Under the pieces are notes generated by a model. That model made no database searches and was not told the origin of the DNA. It worked only from the letters and a program-made list of their open reading frames with translations. From the NCBI GenBank assembly GCA_003056245.1, contig MVDH01000001.1:1-64000 (forward strand): 64,000 nucleotides of DNA. Reading direction: 5' to 3'. This stretch comes from Cellvibrio sp. 79 (GTDB taxonomy: Bacteria; Pseudomonadota; Gammaproteobacteria; Pseudomonadales; Cellvibrionaceae). Each line of letters starts with the position of its first letter. Position 1 is the stretch's first letter. Shown here one piece after another: positions 8,249-16,704 of the stretch. The translations under genes and the position numbers were made by a program.

Positions 8249-9172
8249 TCAATACATCGATGGCACAAACAACGCTTCCGGGATGGGGGCGCGGTAATAA
8301 TCCGGGTTGTACACCCGCGCGGGTAGCTCGACCGGTGGATGCTCAACCTCGCCATAAGGTACTTGCGATAACAAATGATTGATGCAATTTAACCGTGCGC
8401 GTTTTTTATCGTCAGCGCCTACTACCCACCAGGGCGCTTCGGGAATATGGGTGCGCTCAATCATCACTTCCTTGGCTTTGGTATACGACTCCCAACGGCG
8501 GCGGGATTCCATATCCATGGGCGATAATTTCCATTGCTTCAGCGGATCATGCACGCGCGCCAGAAAACGTTTGTGTTGTTCGTTATCGGTGATGGAAAAC
8601 CAGTATTTGATCAGGATAATTCCCGAGCGCACCAGCATCCGTTCAAACTCCGGCACGGTGCGGAAAAACTCTTCATATTCCTGGTCATTGCAAAAACCCA
8701 TCACTTTTTCCACACCGGCGCGGTTGTACCAGCTGCGATCAAACAACACAATTTCACCGCCCGCCGGCAAGTGCGAAATATAGCGCTGGAAATACCATTG
8801 TGTCCGTTCGCGATCACTCGGCGCGGGCAATGCGGCAACCCGGCATACACGCGGATTTAATCGTTGGGTTACCCGCTTGATCACACCACCTTTACCGGCG
8901 GCATCGCGCCCTTCAAACAGCACGACCACTTTCAATTTTTTATCGACCACCCAATCCTGTAACTTCACCAATTCTGATTGCAGGCGCAGCAGTTCGCGAA
9001 AATAAATGCGGCGATCCAATTCTGTATCGCCATTTTTTGAATCGGCATCAAGCAACTTGTCCAGACGCTCGTCGTCCAGCTCCATTTCCAATTCTTCATC
9101 GAGGTTATCGAGCATTTCCTCGTAGATAAAACGCTCGTAATCAAAGGCGGGTGAGGTCACATCGTCGGTCAT
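8249..9172 (-). CDS. ppk2: polyphosphate kinase 2 family protein
   Basis: PPK2 enzymes transfer phosphate between polyphosphate and nucleotides. The Walker A loop is G88-RDAAGK94-GG, and the lid/Walker B region reads VLFDRSWYNRAGVE, both typical of PPK2. The first about 50 residues are an acidic extension (many D/E). The 307-aa length fits the one-domain class I group, which commonly makes NTP from NDP. The gene converges with the desaturase with a 2-bp gap. The stretch upstream of its start (9173-9271) ends at the GH5 terminator, so it is transcribed alone. Confidence 0.93.
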   Translation of the reverse strand: MTDDVTSPAFDYERFIYEEMLDNLDEELEMELDDERLDKLLDADSKNGDTELDRRIYFRELLRLQSELVKLQDWVVDKKLKVVVLFEGRDAAGKGGVIKRVTQRLNPRVCRVAALPAPSDRERTQWYFQRYISHLPAGGEIVLFDRSWYNRAGVEKVMGFCNDQEYEEFFRTVPEFERMLVRSGIILIKYWFSITDNEQHKRFLARVHDPLKQWKLSPMDMESRRRWESYTKAKEVMIERTHIPEAPWWVVGADDKKRARLNCINHLLSQVPYGEVEHPPVELPARVYNPDYYRAPIPEALFVPSMY

Positions 9173-9271
9173 GATGGGCTCCTGTCAGGGCAATTACCCT
9201 CAAGCTAGGGCGCGAAGATGACAGGATGATGACGGAGGTGATTGATGGGCGGGCATTGTGGTGGAGCAGAA

Positions 9272-9297
9272 ATAAAAACGCCGCCCGAAGGCGGCAA
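9272..9297 (-). terminator. terminator of the GH5 gene
   Basis: On the minus strand GCCGCC-TTCG-GGCGGC is followed by GTTTTTATTT, a strong UUCG-capped intrinsic terminator 30-60 bp after the GH5 stop. Confidence 0.85.
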
Positions 9298-9329
9298 ATA
9301 GCTTTACTCACTGGAAATCGTGCTGCCGG

Positions 9330-11183
9330 TTAATTGGCCTTGCTGATGCGAATCCAATTCAGATTCCAACCGCCCGCATTCACCTTAATCCCAAACTTAT
9401 GGCTACCGGCACTCAGGTTGATGGTGTGCTTGATTGTCGTCCAGGTTTGCCAGCCGCCGGTGGAGGGAAGCGCAATAGTGCCGTAAGCCGGTGTTCCGCC
9501 CGCTTCCTCAAAGGTCAGGTTGCCGCCACCGTTTTGGCTAGCGACGCGATACTCAATCACGTAGCTGCCGCTGCTCGGGATATTTACCGGTGTTCCCGCG
9601 TAGGACAACCAATCACCGGCATCAATGTAACCCACATTTTTACCGCCGCCCGTGTCGGTGGTGTTTTCTGTTTGGGTGCCTTGTTGCTGGCTGAAATCTT
9701 CCGCTTGCAGTGTGGCGATGACAGTGCCCGGATTGGTGTTATCAATGCTTTCGATTTTCAACCAGTTCACGTTGAAGCCGCCGGTAATCGCCGAAAGTGC
9801 AAGCAACTGCTCGCCTGCGGGCAAGACCACATTGTGGGAAATGGTCTGCCAGTTTTGCCAGCCGCCGGTGCCCGGTACATTGATATTGCTGTACACCGGG
9901 CTGCCACCGGCTTTTTCCAATTGGATCTGGCCCCCGCCCGCTGCTGCCGCGACGCGATAACTGACTTTGTAAGTGCCAGCAGCAGGGATGTTGGCGGAGT
10001 AGGTCATCCAGTCGCCACTATCGATATAGCCCACATTCTGGCCGCCACCCGCGTCGTTGGTATTTTCGGTCTGGACACCGGACATCTGGCACCAGCTTTC
10101 AGCCTGGATCGTCGTTCCCAAACCCGCTGTTGTGCAAGTGGGAGTTGGGTCGACCGGATCGGTAGTGCGTGGCCAGTTGCGAATAATGTCTTTCGCAAAT
10201 GCACCGGATGCGGTGAGTTGCGAGCTGGCCCAACCGCCATTGGCGCTGGCGCCCGGAACCAATGCGGACGAACCTTCCGCCTTGTCATTCAGCGCCCAAT
10301 TGGCATGGCTGATGTTGTTGCGCTTCATAAAATCGACCCAGGCATTGGTTTCACCGTAGTTAACGCCGCCGTCGCCGTTGGCATTCACTGAACCCCACTC
10401 GGTGACAAAAATCGCGGCATTGTTATTCAGTGCGGTTTGGGCGAAATCGCGAATCGGCTGGCCGTGGGAACCGGCGTAGAAGTGTAGGGTGTAGGCGATA
10501 TTTTTACCGACGATGGGATCGCGCGAGGCTTCATCCACGCGCTGCGACCAGGTGCGGGTACCGACGATAATCAGGTTGTCCGGATCAATCGCGCGGATCG
10601 CATTTACCACTTGCTGCGCATAGGGTTTGATAACGCCGCTCCAGGACGCGGTGTCCAGCGGTTCGTTATACACCTCGTAAATCACATGGTTTTTGTTGCC
10701 GTAGGTGCGCGCCATTTCCTGGAAGAAAGCGATGGATTGGGCGGTAAATTGTTCAGCGTGGTGGGTGTGCCAATCGATAATCACGTACATATCATTGGCA
10801 ATCGCGGCATCGACCACCGCTTTGACTTTATTTTTGTTGCCGGTCGGGTCTTGCAGATAGCCGCCGCCTTCCTCAACACCCATCGCGGCGCGCACCAGGT
10901 TTGAACCCCAATCCGTTTTAAGCCAGCGTACCGCGTCAGCGTTGTAATACTTTTCGCCGCCCCAGCCGTTGTTGCTCCAGAACAGGCTGTTGCCGGCAAA
11001 GCTGGCGACCTGGCCGCCCGCGAGGATTTTATTGCCACTCACTGACAGTGGTGCGACATCAGCCATGGCGATGCCAGACAGTAAACCGCCAGCGAGGATT
11101 CCAACAAAAGCAGGGAGTAATGACTTGCGTAGAGCTGTGGTGCGCTTGCTGCTGGCAATGCGACCGGAAAAATTATTGTTCAT
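9330..11183 (-). CDS. secreted GH5 endoglucanase with two CBM6 modules
   Basis: A secreted endo-beta-1,4-glucanase is predicted. A long signal peptide (hydrophobic core about 21-40, ending AMA) precedes a GH5 domain (about 43-335). The acid/base Glu is E174 in YEVYNEP and the nucleophile is E262 in FVTEWG; the DWHTHHAEQ stretch fits subfamily 2 (Cel5A type). A short Thr/Pro/Asp linker leads to two CBM6-like modules (about 351-482 and 490-617), each with the QAE, GGGQNVGYIDSGDW-like and NWLKI/NWIRI strands. The start at 11183 has GGTGAA upstream. A palindrome like that of the GH16 gene lies 138 bp upstream (11321-11344), suggesting shared control. A broken CBM6 copy sits at 11483-11618. Confidence 0.95.
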   Translation of the reverse strand: MNNNFSGRIASSKRTTALRKSLLPAFVGILAGGLLSGIAMADVAPLSVSGNKILAGGQVASFAGNSLFWSNNGWGGEKYYNADAVRWLKTDWGSNLVRAAMGVEEGGGYLQDPTGNKNKVKAVVDAAIANDMYVIIDWHTHHAEQFTAQSIAFFQEMARTYGNKNHVIYEVYNEPLDTASWSGVIKPYAQQVVNAIRAIDPDNLIIVGTRTWSQRVDEASRDPIVGKNIAYTLHFYAGSHGQPIRDFAQTALNNNAAIFVTEWGSVNANGDGGVNYGETNAWVDFMKRNNISHANWALNDKAEGSSALVPGASANGGWASSQLTASGAFAKDIIRNWPRTTDPVDPTPTCTTAGLGTTIQAESWCQMSGVQTENTNDAGGGQNVGYIDSGDWMTYSANIPAAGTYKVSYRVAAAAGGGQIQLEKAGGSPVYSNINVPGTGGWQNWQTISHNVVLPAGEQLLALSAITGGFNVNWLKIESIDNTNPGTVIATLQAEDFSQQQGTQTENTTDTGGGKNVGYIDAGDWLSYAGTPVNIPSSGSYVIEYRVASQNGGGNLTFEEAGGTPAYGTIALPSTGGWQTWTTIKHTINLSAGSHKFGIKVNAGGWNLNWIRISKAN

Positions 11184-11320
11184 TATTGTTCACCAGGATT
11201 GTGGTTGTTTACCAAGATTGCGTTAGGGGAGATTGCCCCGGTACTCAGGGGTCGGATTATTTCAATCTTCGCTGCCTGGCCAAACCACCTACTTTAAGTC
11301 GCCACCGAAAGTGGCAGGTG

Positions 11321-11344
11321 CCACTTCATGCATTGCTGAAGTGG
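11321..11344. promoter_or_regulatory. 24-bp palindrome upstream of the GH5 gene
   Basis: CCACTTCA and TGAAGTGG form a perfect 8-bp dyad around an 8-base centre. It lies 138 bp before the GH5 ATG and resembles the palindrome at 4904-4927, which has the same outer CCACTT/AAGTGG arms, the same total length and nearly the same distance to the gene. Confidence 0.5.
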
Positions 11345-11383
11345 ATTAACACCAATTGCGCCATCGTTGAAATTTGAATCATT

Positions 11384-11422
11384 TATAAAAAAGACCGCCT
11401 TTCTATATAAAAAGACCGCCTT
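11384..11422 (+). repeat. tandem 17-18 bp direct repeat
   Basis: TATAAAAAAGACCGCCTT (11384-11401) is followed at 11406-11422 by the same sequence with one A fewer. It lies between the GH5 promoter region and the CBM6 remnant and may be debris from the duplication that created the remnant. Confidence 0.55.
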
Positions 11423-11482
11423 CCCTTTTTACCGCGGAGGCAGCCAGGTCCAGTCTCTGGAATCGTTAAAAAAGGTGAGCGA

Positions 11483-11618
11483 TTAATTCACTTTGGTGAT
11501 GCGAATCCAATTCAGATTCCAACCGCCGCCATTGGCTTTAATACCGAAGCGATGGGTGCCTGCATTTAAACGAACCACGTGGCTTTGACGTTGAGTTTGA
11601 CCGCTGCTTCCAGTCACA
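11483..11618 (-). pseudogene. truncated CBM6 C-terminus (glycoside hydrolase remnant)
   Basis: Read on the minus strand, this frame ends at TAA (11483-11485) with the tail GGGWNLNWIRITKVN, preceded by LNAGTHRFGIKAN. The GH5 protein ends AGGWNLNWIRISKAN after LSAGSHKFGIKVN, so it is clearly the same module. The match fades beyond about 11600 and no catalytic domain or start is found. It is therefore the dead 3' end of a paralogous CBM6-bearing gene, left by deletion or by recombination between repeated modules. Confidence 0.8.
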
Positions 11619-12055
11619 CAACCAGGAAGGCAGTGGGCTCGGTGTCGATGGTTTTAGTAAATCGTGACTTCCCACTTTCGGGGAGTGGTAATTCGAAGTC
11701 CGGGTTTGGGTGAAGTCGAACTGATGAGCTTTTTTTATGCATTGCTGATAAAAGAAAATTTCAATTTTAAAAATAACAGAGTTCGGGCGCGTGCAAAAAA
11801 ATGAATTGACCTGAGAGAAAGTTTGCACAGCCGAAACGAGGTTTTATTTGTAAATTTAACAATTTTGCAAAGCTTACAGAAATAACCATGTGTTTCTATC
11901 AGCGTTGGAACGTAAATCCACAAGAATCTGACCACTATTTTCCTGCTAAAAATTGGAAAAGTAATTATTTGTCCTGTCGTGCGTAACCTTGGCTCAATAC
12001 TGGCTAAGCGGTTATGACGATTTGAATTAACTACTTGAATTTTCCGAGGAAGCCT
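11619..12055. other. intergenic region before the stressosome operon
   Basis: No gene is supported; open frames here lack ribosome sites and family motifs. It should contain the promoter of the rsbR operon. I see AT-rich sequence but no convincing -35/-10 pair. Confidence 0.4.
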
Positions 12056-12913
12056 ATGAGTAACAAGAGCACCCAACTTGCGGCAGTGATTGCCGAATTT
12101 CAGGATCAATTACTGGAGGGTTGGTTGGCGGGGCTGGAGTCTCGCTTGCATCGCGATAAAAGCAAGACTATTGACCTTCGTGGCCAGGCAGCGCAGTTCC
12201 TGCCATTACTGGCGGAAACTTTGCAACAAACCACCTCAACCAATATTGAAGATGCCGGTTGGGTTGATGTGCGCCAGTTATTGGCAGAAATTTCCCAAGC
12301 GCGGGTGCGCCAGGGTTTTACGCCTATTGAAACCGCAAATTTTGTGTTCGCACTCAAGGAACCAATTTTCGAATATTTGCGCAAGGCGTTAGTTGATAAT
12401 CCACTGCAAGCCAGCGAGGAAATCGCTACAGCCAGCACGCTGTTCGATAACCTTGGCCTGTACACCATTGATGTTTATCAAAAAGCTCGCGAACAAATTA
12501 TTCTCCGCCAGCAACAAGAGTTGCTCGAACTTTCCACACCGGTTGTGCAATTGTGGCAAAACGTATTGGCGCTGCCACTCATTGGTACATTGGATAGTTC
12601 GCGCACCCAAGTGGTGATGGAAAGCCTGTTGCAAAAAATTGTGGAAACCGGCGCGCTGATTGCGATTATTGACATCACCGGTGTACCTACAGTTGATACG
12701 CTGGTTGCACAACATTTATTAAAAACCATCGCCGCCGCGCGCTTGATGGGTGCTGATTGCATTATCAGCGGCATACGCCCGCAAATCGCCCAAACCATTG
12801 TGCATCTCGGCGTAAATCTTGAAGACGTTGTTACCAAAGCAACGTTGGCTGATGCATTTGTTGTTGCACTGCAACGCGCAGGTTCGAGCATCCAACTGAC
12901 AGCGGGACGTTAA
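12056..12913 (+). CDS. rsbR: RsbR-like stressosome sensor/scaffold
   Basis: In stressosomes, RsbR and RsbS form the core that holds the kinase RsbT until stress. I start at ATG 12056 because GAGGA lies seven bases upstream; a TTG at 12035 is less likely. That gives 285 aa. The N-terminal about 150 residues are a helical sensor domain like the RsbR N-domain. The C-terminal about 165-280 is a STAS domain with the RsbR signatures DITGVPTVDT and GIRPQIAQT, which contain the threonines phosphorylated by RsbT in Bacillus. It is the first gene of a tight operon (6 bp to rsbS). Which signal the N-domain senses cannot be read from the sequence. Confidence 0.88.
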   Translation: MSNKSTQLAAVIAEFQDQLLEGWLAGLESRLHRDKSKTIDLRGQAAQFLPLLAETLQQTTSTNIEDAGWVDVRQLLAEISQARVRQGFTPIETANFVFALKEPIFEYLRKALVDNPLQASEEIATASTLFDNLGLYTIDVYQKAREQIILRQQQELLELSTPVVQLWQNVLALPLIGTLDSSRTQVVMESLLQKIVETGALIAIIDITGVPTVDTLVAQHLLKTIAAARLMGADCIISGIRPQIAQTIVHLGVNLEDVVTKATLADAFVVALQRAGSSIQLTAGR

Positions 12914-12918
12914 AGCCT

Positions 12919-13272
12919 ATGGAACGAATTCCTATTTTGCGCATGGGCCGGTTGTTGCTCGTGACTATTCAAGTGGATATGCATGATCGCCTCGCCATGG
13001 CCCTGCAAGAAGACCTCACCAACCGCATCGTAAAAGATCGCGCTAACGGTGTGCTCATTGATATCTCGGCATTGGATATTGTCGATTCATTTATTGGCCG
13101 CATGATCAGCGACACCGCCGCCATGGCAAAAATTCTCGACGCGAAAACGGTATTGGTGGGAATGCAACCCGCGGTCGCGATTACGCTCGTTGAATTAGGG
13201 CTGACCCTTGAAGGTGTAAGCACTGCGCTCAACGTTGAATTGGGAATGAAAATGCTGGAGCAACCAGGTTGA
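12919..13272 (+). CDS. rsbS: RsbS-like STAS anti-sigma-antagonist, stressosome core
   Basis: This single STAS domain of 117 aa has the segment DISALDIVDSFIGR, where S57 lies at the position of the RsbS serine phosphorylated by RsbT (S59 in Bacillus). It would pair with RsbR in the stressosome shell. It starts 5 bp after rsbR, and its TGA overlaps a TTG that may start rsbT, pointing to translational coupling. Confidence 0.9.
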   Translation: MERIPILRMGRLLLVTIQVDMHDRLAMALQEDLTNRIVKDRANGVLIDISALDIVDSFIGRMISDTAAMAKILDAKTVLVGMQPAVAITLVELGLTLEGVSTALNVELGMKMLEQPG

Positions 13273-13745
13273 TTCAGTCTCTGGCAAGCACTCTGCGAGT
13301 AAATCACATGGGTAACGAATCCTTTTCTGCCCGGATCACTTCGGGAGATAACTCAATATTGCCGTTAAAGACGGATGAGGATGTTGTTCGTTTGCGTAAA
13401 CAGGTACGTGATGATTTGGTGGCGTTAGGTTTTAGCCTTATCGAGCAAACCAAAATGGTAACCGCCGCGAGCGAACTCGCGCGTAATACCTTGCGTTATG
13501 GCGGTGGGGGTGAAGCGCATGTATCTCGCCGTCACGATAATGATCGCACCGGCGTTGAATTGCGTTTTATCGATAACGGCCCCGGCATTGCCAATCTGGA
13601 ATTGGCGATGACTGATGGCTATACCAGCGGCGGCGGTTTGGGCTTGGGATTGAGTGGAGCAAAACGGCTGGCCGATGAGTTTCAAATCGATACCGAGCCC
13701 GGCAAGGGTACTACCGTCAGAATTGCAAAGTGGAAAATGCTTTAA
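13269..13745 (+). CDS. rsbT: RsbT-like serine/threonine switch kinase
   Basis: This GHKL-fold protein kinase would phosphorylate RsbS/RsbR and, once released, activate a downstream partner. The N-box ELARNTLRYG, the G1 box FIDNGPGI and the G2 region GGGLGLGLSGAKRLAD are all present. Two starts are possible: TTG 13269, which overlaps the rsbS stop (158 aa), or ATG 13308 (MGNES, 145 aa), closer to the usual RsbT length. I list the longer frame and prefer neither strongly. Confidence 0.88.
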   Translation: MIQSLASTLRVNHMGNESFSARITSGDNSILPLKTDEDVVRLRKQVRDDLVALGFSLIEQTKMVTAASELARNTLRYGGGGEAHVSRRHDNDRTGVELRFIDNGPGIANLELAMTDGYTSGGGLGLGLSGAKRLADEFQIDTEPGKGTTVRIAKWKML

Positions 13746-13793
13746 TCGATCCGCAGGTAATTTTATTTTTCAGGAAAAGTTGAGTGAGAAGTT

Positions 13794-14858
13794 TTGATTA
13801 GTTACGGGACGCAATTGGTTTTTCGCCTGGAAGACAACAGCGGTGTTGCTGTTGTTCGCCGGGCCGGTGGCGCATTAGCGCGCGAATTGCAATTTGATGA
13901 AACTCGCGCGGGTCAATTGGCATTAGTCATTACTGAAGCAGCGACGAATATCGTCAAGCATGCCGGGCATGGCGAAATTTTATTGCGCGCGTTGCATCAA
14001 AAAAATGAAAACGGAATTGAGTTTTCCGGTGTGGAAGTTATTGCAATTGATAAAGGTCCGGGCATCACTAATTTGAACTTTCATATGGAAGATGGAAATT
14101 CTACTGTTGGTAGTTATGGAATTGGTTTGGGAACTGTGCGCCGGTTGAGCCACGAATTTGATATTTACAGCAGCGCGAATAACGGTACTGCATTGTGGAT
14201 TATTATTTGGGCCGAAGCGCAAAAACCGGCGCAATCATTGTGGCAAATCGGCGCGATTTGCGTGCCCATCGAAGGCGAGGAAGTGTGTGGTGATAATTGG
14301 GCAATTGCCGCAAGCCAGCGCACATTAACGTTAATGGTTGCCGATGGATTGGGGCACGGCCCCGATGCGGCTATTGCAGCCAACGCAGCAGTTGCACTGG
14401 TTACTTCGCATGTAGATCAAACTCCCTCTGTTATTTTACAGCGCGCGCATACCGCCTTGCAGGGAACACGCGGTGCGGCAGTGGCTGTCAGCAAAATTGA
14501 TCCGGATAATACGTGCATCAATTTTGCCGGTGTCGGTAATATTTCAGTTTGTGTTTTTTATACCGGCAATGCCCGCCATCTTTTATCGCACAATGGTATT
14601 GTCGGTAATAATTTGCGCAAGCTGCAGGAATTTTCCGAAGCATGGGATAGCAATGCATTATTGATTGCACACAGCGATGGTATTAACACGCGTTGGAATC
14701 TGGATAGCTATCCGTACCTGCGTCAATGCCATCCGGGATTAATTGCAGCCGTGCTTTATCGCGATTTTTCACGCGGGCGCGATGACGCTACTGTCGTTGT
14801 GGTCAGGGAAACAGGAATGGCAACTGGAGAAACTCTGCACCACGGGAGTGACCTATGA
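13794..14858 (+). CDS. RsbT-like kinase fused to an RsbX-like PP2C phosphatase
   Basis: The protein has two parts. Residues about 1-140 are a second GHKL anti-sigma-type kinase domain (ITEAATNIVKHAG, AIDKGPGI, SYGIGLGTVRRLSHEF). Residues about 155-345 are a SpoIIE/RsbX-type PP2C phosphatase (VADGLGHGPDAA near 182 and LLIAHSDGINTRW near 283). RsbX resets stressosomes by removing the phosphates RsbT adds, so both opposing activities may sit in one chain. The start appears to be TTG at 13794: the frame has an in-frame stop (TGA 13785) just upstream and no early ATG. It overlaps the next gene by ATGA. Confidence 0.85.
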   Translation: MISYGTQLVFRLEDNSGVAVVRRAGGALARELQFDETRAGQLALVITEAATNIVKHAGHGEILLRALHQKNENGIEFSGVEVIAIDKGPGITNLNFHMEDGNSTVGSYGIGLGTVRRLSHEFDIYSSANNGTALWIIIWAEAQKPAQSLWQIGAICVPIEGEEVCGDNWAIAASQRTLTLMVADGLGHGPDAAIAANAAVALVTSHVDQTPSVILQRAHTALQGTRGAAVAVSKIDPDNTCINFAGVGNISVCVFYTGNARHLLSHNGIVGNNLRKLQEFSEAWDSNALLIAHSDGINTRWNLDSYPYLRQCHPGLIAAVLYRDFSRGRDDATVVVVRETGMATGETLHHGSDL

Positions 14859-16648
14859 CTATTCGTATTCTTACCGCCTTGGTAAAAACGGAAACCGATG
14901 TCGTATCAGTGCGTCAGCGCGCCAAACAAATTGCGCAATTGTGCGGATTTGGGGCTCAGGATCAGGTGCGTATCGCTACTTCGGTTTCCGAACTTGCGCG
15001 CAATGTTTTTAATTATGTGGGTAATGGAAAAATTTATTTCACTGTCGAGGGTGACACCGCACCGCAAATCCTCACTATTAATGTGGAGGATAATGGCCCC
15101 GGTATTTCCAATCTTGATGACATCCTTGCTGGTACCTATAAATCGCCGACTGGTATGGGAATGGGTATTGTCGGTGTGCGTCGCTTAGCTGACAAATTTA
15201 CAATCAAAACCGGCCCGGATATTGGTACGCGCATTACGTTTAAAAAAATATTTCCGCGTATGGCGTCAGTCATTACCCCGGAATCCAGCACACGAATTTT
15301 TTCACCCCTTGTTAATATGACAACGGAGGTTAGTGTCACCGAAATTATGCAACAAAATCAGGAATTACTTTCTGCGCTGGCTGAGTTAAAAGCGCGGCAA
15401 GATGACCTGATGTTGCTGACGCGTGAATTGGAAGACACCAATCGTGGCATGGTGGCGCTGTACGCTGAACTTGATGAGAAAGCGGGACACTTGCGCCACG
15501 CAGATCAAATGAAGTCACGTTTTTTATCCAACATGAGTCACGAATTTCGCACACCGCTCAGTTCCATTCGCGCATTGGCAAAGTTGTTGCTGGACCATGT
15601 GGACGGCGATTTAACGTTCGAGCAGGAAAAGCAGGTTGCCTATATTGCGCAAGCCGCGAATGGATTGAACGAACTGGTGAATGATTTGCTTGATATTGCC
15701 AAAATCGAAGCGGGTAAGGTCGATGTGCGCCCCTCGGTGATGGATGTGGGGCGAATGTTCAGTGCGTTAAGGGGCATGCTGCGCCCATTGCTGGTTTCGG
15801 AAAAATTGACGCTGATTTTTGTGGAGCCGGAAACGCCAATTGAATTATTTATCGACGAAGCCAAGCTCTCACAAATTTTGCGCAATTTTATTTCCAACGC
15901 ATTGAAATTTACCGAGGCGGGCGAAATCGTAGTAAAAGCCGTGGCTGTTCCGGAAAAAAACCAGGTGACCTTTACGGTAGCGGACACCGGTGTAGGTATT
16001 CGCCAGGAAGAGCTGCAATTAATTTTTGAAGAGTTCAGTCAGATTGAAAATCCGCTGCAACGCAAAGTAAAAGGCACCGGGCTTGGCTTACCTTTGTGTC
16101 GCAATTTGGCAAAACTGTTGCGCGGTGACGTTGCTGTCGTGAGCACCCCGGGCTTGGGCTCTACGTTCTCGGTAACCCTGCCAATGTCAATTGATATTCC
16201 GGTGGAAAAGCCTGCTGAAAATCCATCGGTGCGAATTAAGAAAGATGATGTGCGGGCACCGGTGTTAATTGTCGAAGACAATATGGCAACGCATTTGCAA
16301 TACGAAAAATTTTTACATAACACCGAATTTCGTGCGGTCGCCGCAAGAAGTTTGCGTGAAGCAATGGAACGTTGGACGGCGGAGCGACCGGTCGCCGTTA
16401 TTTTGGACATTATGCTGCAAGGTGAGGATAGTTGGTTGTGGCTGGCGGAAATCAAGAATGACACCGCACGCGCTGACGTTCCCGTTATTATCGTCACCGA
16501 AGTTGAAGACAAACGAAAAGGATTATCGTTGGGCGCAGACGCCTATTACGTAAAACCGTTATTCAAACAACAATTGCTATCGACCTTGCGCACATTGGTG
16601 AGGCAGCCATTACCTGAGCTTACTCATGAGCAACCATCTCGCGTTTAG
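14855..16648 (+). CDS. hybrid histidine kinase with N-terminal RsbT-like domain
   Basis: The domain order is unusual. Residues about 1-135 are an RsbT-like GHKL domain (SELARNVFNYVG, VEDNGPGI, GMGMGIVGVRRLAD). A coiled coil follows (about 160-215), then HisKA with the phospho-acceptor H229 in MSHEFRTPL, a classical HATPase (about 330-450) and a C-terminal receiver with acceptor D518 (ILDIMLQGED) and the lysine in YYVKPL. There is no membrane segment, so it is cytoplasmic. The N-domain could let the kinase dock on the stressosome directly. It starts in an ATGA overlap with the phosphatase gene. Confidence 0.88.
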   Translation: MTIRILTALVKTETDVVSVRQRAKQIAQLCGFGAQDQVRIATSVSELARNVFNYVGNGKIYFTVEGDTAPQILTINVEDNGPGISNLDDILAGTYKSPTGMGMGIVGVRRLADKFTIKTGPDIGTRITFKKIFPRMASVITPESSTRIFSPLVNMTTEVSVTEIMQQNQELLSALAELKARQDDLMLLTRELEDTNRGMVALYAELDEKAGHLRHADQMKSRFLSNMSHEFRTPLSSIRALAKLLLDHVDGDLTFEQEKQVAYIAQAANGLNELVNDLLDIAKIEAGKVDVRPSVMDVGRMFSALRGMLRPLLVSEKLTLIFVEPETPIELFIDEAKLSQILRNFISNALKFTEAGEIVVKAVAVPEKNQVTFTVADTGVGIRQEELQLIFEEFSQIENPLQRKVKGTGLGLPLCRNLAKLLRGDVAVVSTPGLGSTFSVTLPMSIDIPVEKPAENPSVRIKKDDVRAPVLIVEDNMATHLQYEKFLHNTEFRAVAARSLREAMERWTAERPVAVILDIMLQGEDSWLWLAEIKNDTARADVPVIIVTEVEDKRKGLSLGADAYYVKPLFKQQLLSTLRTLVRQPLPELTHEQPSRV

Positions 16649-16704
16649 CGGCGGATCAAAATTCGTTGCGCATTGTCACAGGGAAATAATTTGAGGAATG
16701 AAGT

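Noticed and set aside
11735-12109. 124-aa open frame on the minus strand before rsbR
   Set aside because: It overlaps the rsbR start, has no family features and sits in AT-rich intergenic DNA.
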